NCBI GenBank assembly: GCA_013398615.1
Contig: VZSR01000520.1
Span: 21,813,265 to 21,877,264 of the forward strand
Source of the DNA: Brachypodius melanocephalos
Lineage: Eukaryota; Chordata; Aves; Passeriformes; Pycnonotidae
Direction of reading: 5' to 3'
Length of the DNA: 64,000 bases
Under the pieces are notes generated by a model. That model had not been told where the DNA came from, did not search any database, and worked only from the letters and a program-made list of their open reading frames with translations. Both the position numbers and the translations under genes were made by a program. Of the stretch, positions 54,077-64,000 are shown piece after piece (within the stretch, counting starts at the first letter, position 1; the number at the start of each line of letters is the position of its first letter).

Positions 54077-56971
54077 TCTTAGATGAAATTAATTCCAAAA
54101 CTGTTTTCATCTCCTAAAATGGGATATAAAACAAGATATTTGTTCTGCATTTCTATCTGGGACAGAATATGGGAATCTTTTGGGTTCCTATGTAATCAGT
54201 CAAGGCACTACAATCATCTTCAGGAAGCAGAGATCAGGTTGTTGCCACAAATCTAAAATACACTCAATCTCCCACTGCACATATTGTAAGGGAACCTTGA
54301 ACTGTAAAAATGGTACTAGCATCATTTGCAACAAAAATCTGTAAGAACTGAGAACTGCCAAACTTTCTGTTATACACAAAAGTAATTATATTTAATAACT
54401 CCTCGCTTCACATAAAGTGGGTCTCTGCATGCAACATAATCTGAAAAGATTTTAATATAAATTTTATTACAAAATTCCTGTATTACCAAATCAGCAGTTG
54501 TTGTCACTATTTCAATATGACTTTTGCTTCTCTCATTCAGCTATGCACAGAAAGTAGACTGCTATGAAGTTCAGCTATAGTCACTCAGTTCATGATCAAA
54601 GTTTAAGAAAAAAAAAAAACTATTGACCTCTACAAAAAAAGTAGTTAACAAAAGCTACTTTAGAACAAAAATGTCTTTTATTTAGAAAAGTTAAATAATT
54701 CTTATATCTAAAACACTAAGCCAGTCAAAAATCTAATTCTTTCCCTAGTCCTTAGCTTTAATGAAGCTATAGTCATCACAAGCCTAGAGCAATCAGAAAC
54801 CTCCCCGTACTCCATTTGTCCTCTCGCAAAATACCCTGATTTTGAGATACCAGTTGATTTCTTGAGATACTAGTTTAGAAGCTGGTAACTTCACAAATCA
54901 TAAGCCAAGGAGTTTAGAGTTCAAGCAGCTGAGCATTGCTTAAATAAACTATTTGAAAATGCTTTCTCTTTACAGTTCCATTTTCTTGTCCCTTTTTCGA
55001 GAAACCATCATAATTCAGGCAAATTCTGTGAATTTCAGAGTGAACCACACCAAAAATACAACCATTGTGAACAAGAAAGAAAAACCAGAAATATGGAAAT
55101 GATAAGAAAGCCATACCAGAACTGAAGAACAGAAAGTTAAGCTGTATCTAACATAACACAACGCTGCATATACATGGGTATGTATATCTGTCAAATGACC
55201 TAATTTTTACATTTGCACAGGCATGTAACACCCATCCAAAATAAAGAGTTCTGTTCCTTTTTTATAACCATCATTATGCATAATGCTCAAAGCTTTATTT
55301 TGAAACTTGCTGAGACTGAGCTACAGAAAGAGCTATTTTATCCCATGAAAGTATTATCAAACGAGACCAACTTTTTAGAGTTTAAAAACCACTGCTTTGA
55401 TTTCTTGCCTGCCTTTACAAAGGCACTGCAACAAATCGAAACACTTCTCCCATCACACTCTGTGTTGCCAAGGCAGTGGCAACAATAGTACTGTAGGAGC
55501 TATCACCCAGAGGCTATAGATCAGCTACAATCAATGACAGTGAAAGACATGAAGGAGGCAAAACTCTTAAACCTGTGGTCTAGTAAGCACTCCTCTCCTC
55601 AGAGATCTGCTCATACACAACTCTGGTAGCATTTAATTACAAGACTGAAAACCCATTTCCACAGCCTTTTCACGCACAACACAGGTTAACAACAGGAAAC
55701 TCAACATCTGAAGCCTTTCAACTACTTGACTTTAAGTTTCACTCCTCCAGTTTAGGCTGGGGAGGGTGGAGATGATTGGTCACCTTTTCCATAGATCAAT
55801 ATTTATTACAAATATAAAAAAGAGGGAAACCAGCTTTAAAATGGCTGAGGAGCATACAGAACATGAATAAAAATATAACCACAGTATCACGCAAATCAGT
55901 AGAAAGTATGGTTGGTTTAAGGGTAATGGTGAACAAACTAGAATGCCACATTTCATTTCAACACAGCTCTCATTACCAAACTGATGTTCAGCTCACACAT
56001 TATTAATTTATGGACTTGATCAGATATTCACATGACACCAAACTCAGAGTCACTTGACTCTTAGATCAGAACTTCTCAAAGCTACAAAGTTACCTCAATA
56101 CTATTTTATTTTAGTGAAAGGAATCACATGTTTCAAGAAAAAAGGCTGAGTGAGCAGCAAATCTCAGTGCTAATGAAACTGCAATTTTCAAAGTTCCTAT
56201 CTGTCTTTAAAAGGTCTTTCATAGAGTGGGGTTATGAATGATAGCTACCTGCAATATGCTGGAATTGGACTTAATGACCCAAGAGTATGATTGCATGAGT
56301 ATCATGTTCTGTTAATAGTTCTGTCAAAAAGGAGAGCAATTCTTTTCATTAACTAAATTTCATTTTCTTATGAAGGAAAAAAAAAATGTCCTCCTTGCTT
56401 TGCTATCAAAATCTCACCTTCCCACTAACTTGTTTGAATAGTCTCGTAACAGGCACTAAGCTTATAGGGCACATTTTCCTTTGTCACCCTTATCCTTTTT
56501 TATTTAGGACATGTCTTCAGTGAGTAAAGAGGTTTCAGACATTTTCCACTGTGTTTCTCTTGCGGAGGAGCTTGGAACTGGCAGCACCACCTCAATTTTG
56601 GGAGGGGGGGGGCAGGTGGAAGGCATTAAAAGGGTAAGGATTACAAGATTTTATGGGTTTGTCTGAAAGGACAACAGAGAAATGGAGTCCCTAAACCATG
56701 AGATCCATTCCATACCTATTTTCTAACATTTCATCTGAATTTCCTTCCCAAAAGATCTCTCACTGTTGCTTTCTATACTATGTTCATTTTGTATACTCAG
56801 CCTAGAACCACACCAACAACATCTGTAGTAGAAGACAGATGAGGACCTAATCAGCACCAAAAGCTGTAAATTCAATTAATTTTTGCAATTCTTAGTAGTG
56901 CTTGCCAGCACATAAAGACTAAACTGAGTGAAGTTGTGGGTGTGTCTCTCACCCTTCCTTTACATTTTTAG

Positions 56972-57040
56972 AAAGGCAAAATATTTGCACTACACAAAAA
57001 GACTGATAATCCTTGTGGTGGGCTTTATCCTGTCCAGCAG
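56972..57040 (+). other. Candidate internal exon with strong splice sites
   Basis: The plus strand shows a near-textbook exon frame. A branch-point-like actaaac lies about 40 bases upstream, then a pyrimidine tract ending ccttcctttacatttttag, then 69 bases, then CAG|gtaagt. Sixty-nine bases is exactly 23 codons. The first frame is open (starting KGKIFALHKK and ending GGLYPVQQ), and the second is also open with a hydrophobic LIILVVGFILSS stretch. I recognise neither peptide, so it may be a coding microexon, a non-coding RNA exon or a cryptic site. A CR1 copy begins about 150 bases downstream and does not include it. Its strand opposes the minus-strand transcription suggested by base skew. Confidence 0.3.
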
Positions 57041-57189
57041 GTAAGTCCACAAAGCTGCTCACCCACTGCCCTTCCCCAGCAGAACGGGAGAAGAAAATAC
57101 TAAGAGTAAACCAAGAAAAATGATGAGTCAAGATAAAAAATATTATAAGAAGGAAAATTGGAAGAAAATAAAAAGCTCACAAAAAAGGC

Positions 57190-57828
57190 AGAAAAGGACT
57201 CGGCGTTGCTGGTCGACAGCCAGCTGAACATGAGCCTGTGTGTGCCCAGGTGACCAAGGACATGCTGGCTTGCAACAGCAGGACCAGGGAAGTGATCATT
57301 TCCCTGCACTCAGCACTTGGTGAGGCCACACCTCGAATCCTGGGCTCACTTTTGGCCCCCTCACTACATGAAAGGCACTGAGGGGATGGAGCACGTCCAG
57401 AGAAGGGCAATGGAGCTGGGGAAGGGTCTGGATCAAAGCCTTATGAAGAACAGCTGAGGCAGCTGTGGCTGTGGAGAAGAAGCAGCTCAGGGGAGACCTT
57501 ACAGCTCTCTTCAACTGCCTGAAAGGAGATTGCAGCCAGGAGAGAATTGGCCTCTTCTCACAGGCAACCAGTGACAGGATACGAGGAAATGGCCTCAAGC
57601 TGCACCCAGGGAGGTTTAGATCAGCTATTAGGGAAAAATTCTTCACAGAAAGGGTGTAAAGCATAGGAAAGGACTGCCCAGAGGAGTGGTGGAGTCAGCC
57701 TCTGTCAAAGTGTTCAAAAAACATGGGTATGGCACTGTAGGACATGGCTTGATGGTGAACATGGTAATGCTGCTAGTGGGACAACAATTGGATTTAAGTA
57801 TTTTTCAACCTTTATGATCCTGTGATTC
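57190..57828 (+). mobile_element. CR1 LINE, 5'-truncated copy (about 640 bp)
   Basis: This is the best preserved CR1 in the window, in plus orientation. It starts inside the C-terminal part of the reverse-transcriptase ORF ('gaaaaggactcggcgttgct') and continues through 'cgtccagagaagggcaatgg', 'ggggagaccttacagctctc', 'ggaaatggcctcaagctgca' and 'gaggtttagatcagctatta'. It ends 'tatgatcctgtgattc' without poly(A). Internal gaps and stops show it is inactive. The 122-codon antisense frame across it is only a shadow. Confidence 0.95.
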
Positions 57829-60800
57829 AAACAGGCAAAGGCAATCACTGGTGTCCCTGGGCAGACAACTTACCAGCTACTCTCTGAGCAAAATGCTAGA
57901 GTAGCAAAACACTCCACTCCACTTGATTTTCTTTTCTTTTGCTAGGACCTTATCTGGCATGGAGTAGCTTGAGACAGTTCAGGTTATCCACCTGACAACT
58001 TCTTTCTGCACACCCAGTCCTCCCACTGGGGAGGTGGGCAGAGGCAGAAACAGAGCAGGACCTGCCACTGTACAAACACTGCTCAGCAAGAGCTAAAACA
58101 TGAAAAAGAAAATTTAACTCCATCTCAGGCACACCCAGTTCTACGAGTCTTGCTTTCCTCACTTGACTTTTCGTGACCAGTGATTTCTATTCAGGCACAC
58201 TGTGGAATCCACACATATGTGAATTTATTTTAACCATTGTTAGTAATTCTCAAGAACTTAGGGTTAACAATATTTTTTACCCTAACAAAAAGTGGGGGAA
58301 GTTCTACATGGAGAAAAACAACAACAAAAAAAAAAAGCTATATGGAAAAAATAGACCTTCCTTCTTTCCTCACTACATATATATCATCAAGCAAAAAATG
58401 TCAATACCAACTGCATCCTTATTTTAAGAAAATCTTAGAATTCTGAAGTAGTTAGAAATACCTAAAATATTATGAGGAACACAACACTAGTCAAAGATTC
58501 CATTAAAAATACAGCAGCTTATAACTATTTTAATTTATCAGAAGCAGGCTTTTGGAAAGAAAAATGTCTGCTATCATCACCTACAGGTTCATCAGAGGGA
58601 ATGAGTATAACAGAATTAACAGCTCTCAGCTGTAAAATTACTAATTCCAGTAATACAGTACATTAAACATGCCATTTGAGATATATGCCAACTTAAACTA
58701 CCACATATGGCATACTATCTAATTATCACAGTTTGTGTTTTCATATGCAGAGCTGTTCTAGTTTTTAAACAATGTGTCAAAATGCATTTTCTCCTGAAAA
58801 CAGAAAATGCTATCTTTTTATAATACCAGTAGGTCAACACTGCAATTTTAACATGCACAACTTAAAAAAAAAAAAAAAAAAAAGAGAAAGAAATACATTG
58901 GAACAAGCCTCTGATGTTTTAGAATTGCTCTTAACTTTGTGATTATTAAAATATTGGGGTGCAAAATTAATTTTAAAATTTTAAGAACATGTTTTTCAAA
59001 AAGGGCATTTTCAACTTTTTTCTTCCTTTTAAGTCTTTAATTCACCTATTGACACACTAAGTCTTCACTAACAATAAACAAACAAAACAATCAAGTTAGT
59101 CATCCTCCCAGTTTTGCATGTGAATAAAAAATACTGCGAAATAGCACGTGTACAGACATCAGTGGCAGTCAAGACAGACATCACTTGTGTTCCTTCTTTA
59201 TGTGCAATTTGACCTCACTCAGAACAATTGCTAGTGCAGAATCATACATTCTAATTGCAGTTTAGTACAAATCATGCCCTAAAATATTTGATTTCAGATT
59301 CCCCAGCTGGTGCTTCATGTCACTTCAGCTGTTCAGAGGGATTTTTTTTAATGTTTCTTTGCGCAAATAAGCAAAGAGCTCACACATAATTACCATGAAA
59401 CGTTATATAATCTTAATCTCTCCTTTTCCAACTCAAACAGGACCATGTATTTTTAGACAATAAAAATAAAAATGTGCTAACAGCTAGCACCTTAATAGAC
59501 AAATAACTATGTAGCAGCTATTCCAAAGACTTTTGTTTCTTGTCCAAGAGTAAAAAATAAAGGTACGTCACTCAGTCATCAAACACATTTCCCACTGTCA
59601 CCCTTAGTTCTCACAGATTATAGGTGGCATATTTGGTAATTTCAGCAGAAAGCATGTAATACCTTTGAACATACTGTCTAAGTGTAAAAAACACAGATTA
59701 GATCACACACACGACAGTAATTATACATACAAGAATTTAATTAAAAATGCCTTCCCATTTTTTTTCCCGGTTTGAAATGAGCATAAAGTCCTTGACCCTG
59801 CAATTACCTTTAGAAAAGGTTTGTATTTAGCTCAAATTTAAACACATGCAAAAACAACTTTTAATTCTTTTCTGAAATAATTTGCCAGGCATTAGAATCT
59901 GAACACCAAAATATATTTTAGGTTCCTATTTTCAGTAAACAAATATGGACAATATTATTAAAAGAATAAAGACTTGTGTAAACAACTGTACTACCCAGAA
60001 CGTGGGAAAACCTTAAGCATTTAAAAATTTCTTAATGAAAAGCTGGAAGGTTAATAGACTTGATTTCTTCAATATATAATTCGAGTTTTTCCCAACGAAA
60101 AAATCCAAATAATCCTTCTAAGAGATGAGTCAAAACACTTTTATAATAATAACCAAAAACAGGACAATTTGACTCCATGATTATTATTTTTAAGCCAAAA
60201 TGCAAATATATCCTTAGTTTATTTTTAGAAAGCTTTCCTGTGCGTTCTAGCATTTCACATTAAAACTTTACATAATTCTTCCCACTAATTGTTTAGATAT
60301 TTTTTGATATTCAGTCAGTTCCATCCTTCTTCATAATTTTTAATTTATACCTTTCAAAGCTAAAATCGAACAAATGCATCAAAATAAAAGACAAAAATCA
60401 GTACTTGTAGCAAAAACAATTATTTGCAAATGGAAGGAGATTTTCGAAAATGTTTAGTTTCAAGAGGATTTGTAACTGAATCTGGATTAGATCTAGCACT
60501 TCTTTTAGCAAGACTGGTTAACATTAACACAAAGCCAGTATTTTCCCATATGGAATTACTGAACAGATTTACAAATACATTAAAAAAGACAGTCTATATG
60601 TAAAGGTCAGAAAATCAGGCCATTTTTAAGTAAAGAATAAGACAATTCCAAAAAATTATTGATTATACATGCTAAACTTTTATCACTTGCTCTGTTTTTG
60701 GCATTAGTAAAGGATTAAATATCTGCATTAAAATTTAAAAGAAAGTTTTAAAACAGTATAGTTTTTCTTGCACAGGGACCACGAACTAAAAGAAAATGCT

Positions 60801-61392
60801 ACAAAACTCTTACCCCCAAAGGGAAAAATATGTATATTTAGCAAGTTCAAACTGGCAATCCATATAATATACCTATTTTTCATAAATATCTAAATATCTA
60901 TTTATAAGTGAAAAGGCACCCAATATTATCCTTATCAAAACACATGCATTATTCCCATGTCCATCATTTAATTGACTATAATAAAATTGAAGGTAGGAAG
61001 AAAGACATCTCTAAATACAGATTCAAACACCTCTAGCCAGCTGAGAAAAGTTCAATTACAATTGTTTGCAAGCCTAGAAAATGGGGAGAACACAATTTTT
61101 CTCAGAGAAAAAGGCAGAAGTAAATCTTAACTACCATAAATGAGCACTAGGGATAAAACATCCACCCCTCAAAAACCCAAAAAAATCCCAAACCTACCAG
61201 AACAAAACACCCTTATGCTAGAAAAAGAAAGACAAAAACTTTTTACTGAAAGACCTAAACTAGAATCATATATATGGGGTTTTTTTTCTTTTTTAAATAC
61301 ATTACTAATAATCTATCCCTATGTTTAAACACACTGCTTCAGGACTATGTAGACTGGAGGTGTATTCCACTTTGCATAAATTCAATACTTAC
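57829..61392. other. Non-coding sequence, GC-richer at its left end
   Basis: From 57829 to about 58150 the base composition is less AT-rich (for example the segment around 58010-58080), without a recognised gene or repeat. A donor-like ctg|gtaagttg on the minus strand near 57873 has no convincing exon behind it. Beyond 58.2 kb the sequence is ordinary AT-rich DNA, with an A run at 58864-58883 and an A/C tract near 61165-61210. Confidence 0.5.
58864..58883. repeat. Poly(A) run, 20 bases
   Basis: Pure A homopolymer on the plus strand, following CTT. Confidence 0.9.
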
Positions 61393-61462
61393 CTGAATTT
61401 AATGTTTGTATACAGAAACTGCTGGTACTATTACTGCCTTTGTACAAATATCTCCACTTACT
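61393..61462 (-). other. Candidate internal exon (minus strand)
   Basis: On the minus strand, a strong pyrimidine tract (cctttcctatttgccactgcctcccacaag) precedes 70 bases that end TTCAG|gtaagtattg, an excellent donor. The first frame is fully open for 23 codons, beginning SKWRYLYKGSNSTSS; the other two frames have stops. The weak point is the acceptor AAG, which is a minority 3' splice site. I do not recognise the peptide. The strand agrees with the direction of transcription suggested by composition. Confidence 0.25.
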
Positions 61463-64000
61463 CTTGTGGGAGGCAGTGGCAAATAGGAAAGGAATTTTAA
61501 TTTTTGGTCCTCATGCTTAAGAGACAAAAAAGAATTTTTATTTCTTTTTGCTTAAGGTACTAGAATTTCAGCAGTGGAAAAGTGGAAGAACTGTACCTGG
61601 AGAACTGAAGAAATGCTCACCTCTAGGGGAATAAACAATTCATCAGGTTTTGATTGCATCCAAATATCTTCACCCTACCTAAAAACTGGAAGTTGTACCT
61701 ATTTGAATTCATCTGTGATGGTTTTAATGGTGGAATTCCTATTCTGAACAGCAAGTATAAAAGCAGAAGTAAAAAAGATTCATGTTAAAATACTTACGAA
61801 AGCAACTGGTTATGTTTCAGCACTTTTATGTGCTGAACTACTACTGAGATTCAGAATTCAAAGGATTTGTAGTGGGAAAACTTGGAACTCTAACAAAACT
61901 CAAAGACTAAAAATTAAAATTAAATACTTATTCAGACAATCACTTACTTCCCCAAATAAACAGCATACACATAGTATTTTCTGGATTAAATATGTATTTT
62001 TAACTATCTTCAGCACTTTAGCATGGCCCATTCGGCAAGATTCCTCAATTTCCCCAATGGAAGAGGGAAAATATTGGCAATGTCCCCCATTTTGAAGCAG
62101 GCAACACAAGGTAATTTCTGACTTTTCTAACTTTCTATATTTCTAACCAGGAGAAACATCTATGCAGGAATCCAATATGAAAACTTTCTTTTGCTTTTAA
62201 GCAAAGGAGAAAGAAATGGGGCAAATTATAAACCCCTTAAGAATCCAGTATGTAAAAGCTATGTGAAAAATACTGCACTCTGAAGGGATTAGCATGAGAA
62301 AAACCTTAAAGCAGAGTGAAACTTTAGAAATTATTCAATATGGAGTGATAAAATCTCAAATTTTCTGAGGTACGCTGGTCTTTCCCACTAGACAGAGACT
62401 TACCTATGAGGATTCCAGAATACCTCTGGATACACTTGTTTCTTTTGAAACTGGCATCAATCACAAAGCATGCCATCATTCTCCCTTGGTTTGTCAATAA
62501 ACTACATCACAATGCAGCAGATAATAGTAGCACTATTTCCTCTAAATCAGCACTGCAACATCACACCTCTTTCTAGACCTACTGAAGTAGGTCATCCTAA
62601 AAATACAAAATTTGTATTAGTTCCTGAAATACTTGTAGTTTTAAGCACACTTGACTTGAATATCAGATGGCCATCATCAGCTTATCTGCACCTCCCAAGA
62701 AGCCATAGCTTGCAATATGAAAACCTTGTAACACAAAACCAGTCCTACAAATATACACTAATTTACACCAAAACTCCTGTATGCTTTCTTAGAATCCTTA
62801 ACAGGAAAAACCTATCCAAGTTAAGACACTTGCATGCTTACAAGTACCAAGAGCATTAAGACCACCCACTCTGAACTGCTATGCACTAAAATTTCACAGA
62901 AAAAAAAAATCCCTGCATTATCTTAGGAGGCTATCTAACTATATGAATATTTTTAAGGAAAAGTTCATCAAGTCTTACATGAAAGGGAAATGCTGCAACC
63001 CTTAGCAAATTGTTGTAATCACTTGTGAAATTTTATACTGGGAGAAACAAGGCAGAACTAGCAACCTAGTAAAAAACAAAATTCACAACAAACAACCAAA
63101 ATCTTCAAATAACCAATACAACATCGTCAAACTTTACAAGCAGAGACTTCTTTACAAAAGAAAACACCAAGAATTTTGCAGGAGATGAAACGTCACATGT
63201 TCCTGGAGGAGTCAGCATGGAAAGCATGGTAGTCCTTTACACACCATATGAGATTCCATTGAAAAATAGACAAAGTAAGTAAATAAAGAGAAGCTTCTTT
63301 TTCCTCACTCTGAGCATATTCATGTGTGTTGGAAAAGGGAAATACCAAGGTACTTATTTTGCAATTATGGATGACTAAATTTTGTGTCCTTATGTCTGCA
63401 TTACTGAAATCAGAAAGTGCTAAGTTAATAAAGTGTGAAGGACAGAACTGAACTACTTCTGGTCTCAACTAATGTTCTTTTAATTACTATCAGACAAAAG
63501 AGCCATTAGAAAAGATAATAGCAAAACAACAGAATCTTCTTGTTACTAATCAAAGCACCATCACTGGAATAAAAATATACTAGTTATAAATGTCTTGCTT
63601 AACTCAAATACCAACCTTGTTACCACTATCCATTCTATGTCTCCTAGACTAGAGGGTATAAAACATTTGCATAAACTAAAAGGGGTTTGTTTTCCAAAGG
63701 TACAGGAAACCTAATGGACAAATATAGCTGCCCATTTAATTGATTTTCTACCATCAAGAGCATGCAAGACTCAAGTTCTGGGACTAGCAATTACACGTTT
63801 CTACATACACTCAAATATTTTTAACACTCTGATTTAAAATCAGAGGAACCATTTTTTTCCTTCTAAATCCTAGCTATTCAGGGAAAAAAAACCAACTTTC
63901 TGGCTATGAATCAAGAAATAACTTTTAAAAAAAATTAATAATTCATTCATAACATATCATGTTGGCACTTACTAGAACATCTAGTCATAGATGTAGATCC
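61463..64000. other. Unique AT-rich non-coding sequence, right end
   Basis: No gene is recognised. A plus-strand open frame of 129 codons at 62470-62859 is long for this composition but shows no familiar domain, signal or good start context. Minus-strand donor-like motifs near 61798 (gtaagtat) and 61945 (gtaagtga) lack good acceptors. Confidence 0.5.

Larger units (their letters stand above)
41240..56971. other. Long unique AT-rich non-coding stretch
   Basis: No gene or clear mobile element is recognised over about 15.7 kb. The visible features are homopolymer runs, a 41-bp tandem duplication (44054) and a nested palindrome (47678). There is also a hairpin at 54048 and a run of nine G at 56604-56612. 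A plus-strand open frame at 55213-55488 (91 codons) looks unremarkable and has no recognised domain. Weak similarity to a CR1 3' end near 56262 is too slight to call. Confidence 0.5.

Noticed and set aside
55213..55488. 91-codon plus-strand open frame with protein-like composition
   Set aside because: No recognisable family, no flanking splice sites of quality, and length compatible with chance.
56262..56310. Weak resemblance to a CR1 3' end (ggaattggacttaatgaccc, then atgattgcatg)
   Set aside because: Only about 20 bases resemble the family and the terminal octamer is degenerate, too little to call an element.
57296..57664. 122-codon minus-strand open frame
   Set aside because: It lies wholly inside a plus-oriented CR1 copy and is an antisense shadow of that element.
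1..64000. CRISPR arrays, bacterial operons, phage or integrated virus genes
   Set aside because: No regularly spaced direct repeats, no dense long open frames and no LTR or viral domain signatures were seen; the CR1 content places the sequence in a bird or other reptile genome.

Overview
The window reads as vertebrate, almost certainly avian, nuclear DNA from a gene-poor, AT-rich region (about one third G+C by eye). The main evidence is four fragments of CR1 LINEs, the dominant retrotransposon of birds and other reptiles. Two keep recognisable CR1 3' ends made of ATTCTRTG-type octamers instead of poly(A). There is no bacterial-style gene packing and no long open reading frame. The longest open frames are about 120-140 codons, are not recognisable as known proteins, and are close to chance expectation or lie in or beside CR1 sequence. 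I did not recognise any complete protein-coding gene, rRNA, tRNA or CRISPR array.

Layout: 1-1245 is unique AT-rich sequence with opposed splice-acceptor-like sites at 82 and 147. A CR1 3' fragment follows at about 1246-1345 (minus). 1346-8517 is unique sequence with a T-rich island (about 1700-2400), a (TG)n microsatellite and a 30-bp near-perfect palindrome at 6100. A 74-base pure A run (8518-8591) precedes a CR1 copy at 8931-9399 (minus). An unexplained less AT-rich patch follows (9400-9660). An old CR1 fossil lies at about 11636-12086 (plus). From 12,087 to 56,971 there is a long unique stretch with homopolymer runs, A/C-rich tracts, short tandem duplications, inverted repeats and a pair of recursive-splice-like motifs on the minus strand near 39.7-39.8 kb. 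The right end holds the best exon-like segment on the plus strand (56972-57040), a CR1 copy at 57190-57828 (plus), a GC-richer patch to about 58.1 kb and an exon-like segment on the minus strand (61393-61462).

Interpretation: A-rich and A/C-rich tracts lie mostly on the plus strand. In vertebrate introns the non-template strand tends to have T>A and G>C, so the window may be intronic to a long gene transcribed from the minus strand. This is an inference only, and the strongest exon-like signal is on the other strand, so the candidate exons cannot all belong to one gene. No operon-like or pathway relationship can be read from this window. The most checkable items are the exon-like and recursive-splice-like signals and the long perfect or near-perfect palindromes.
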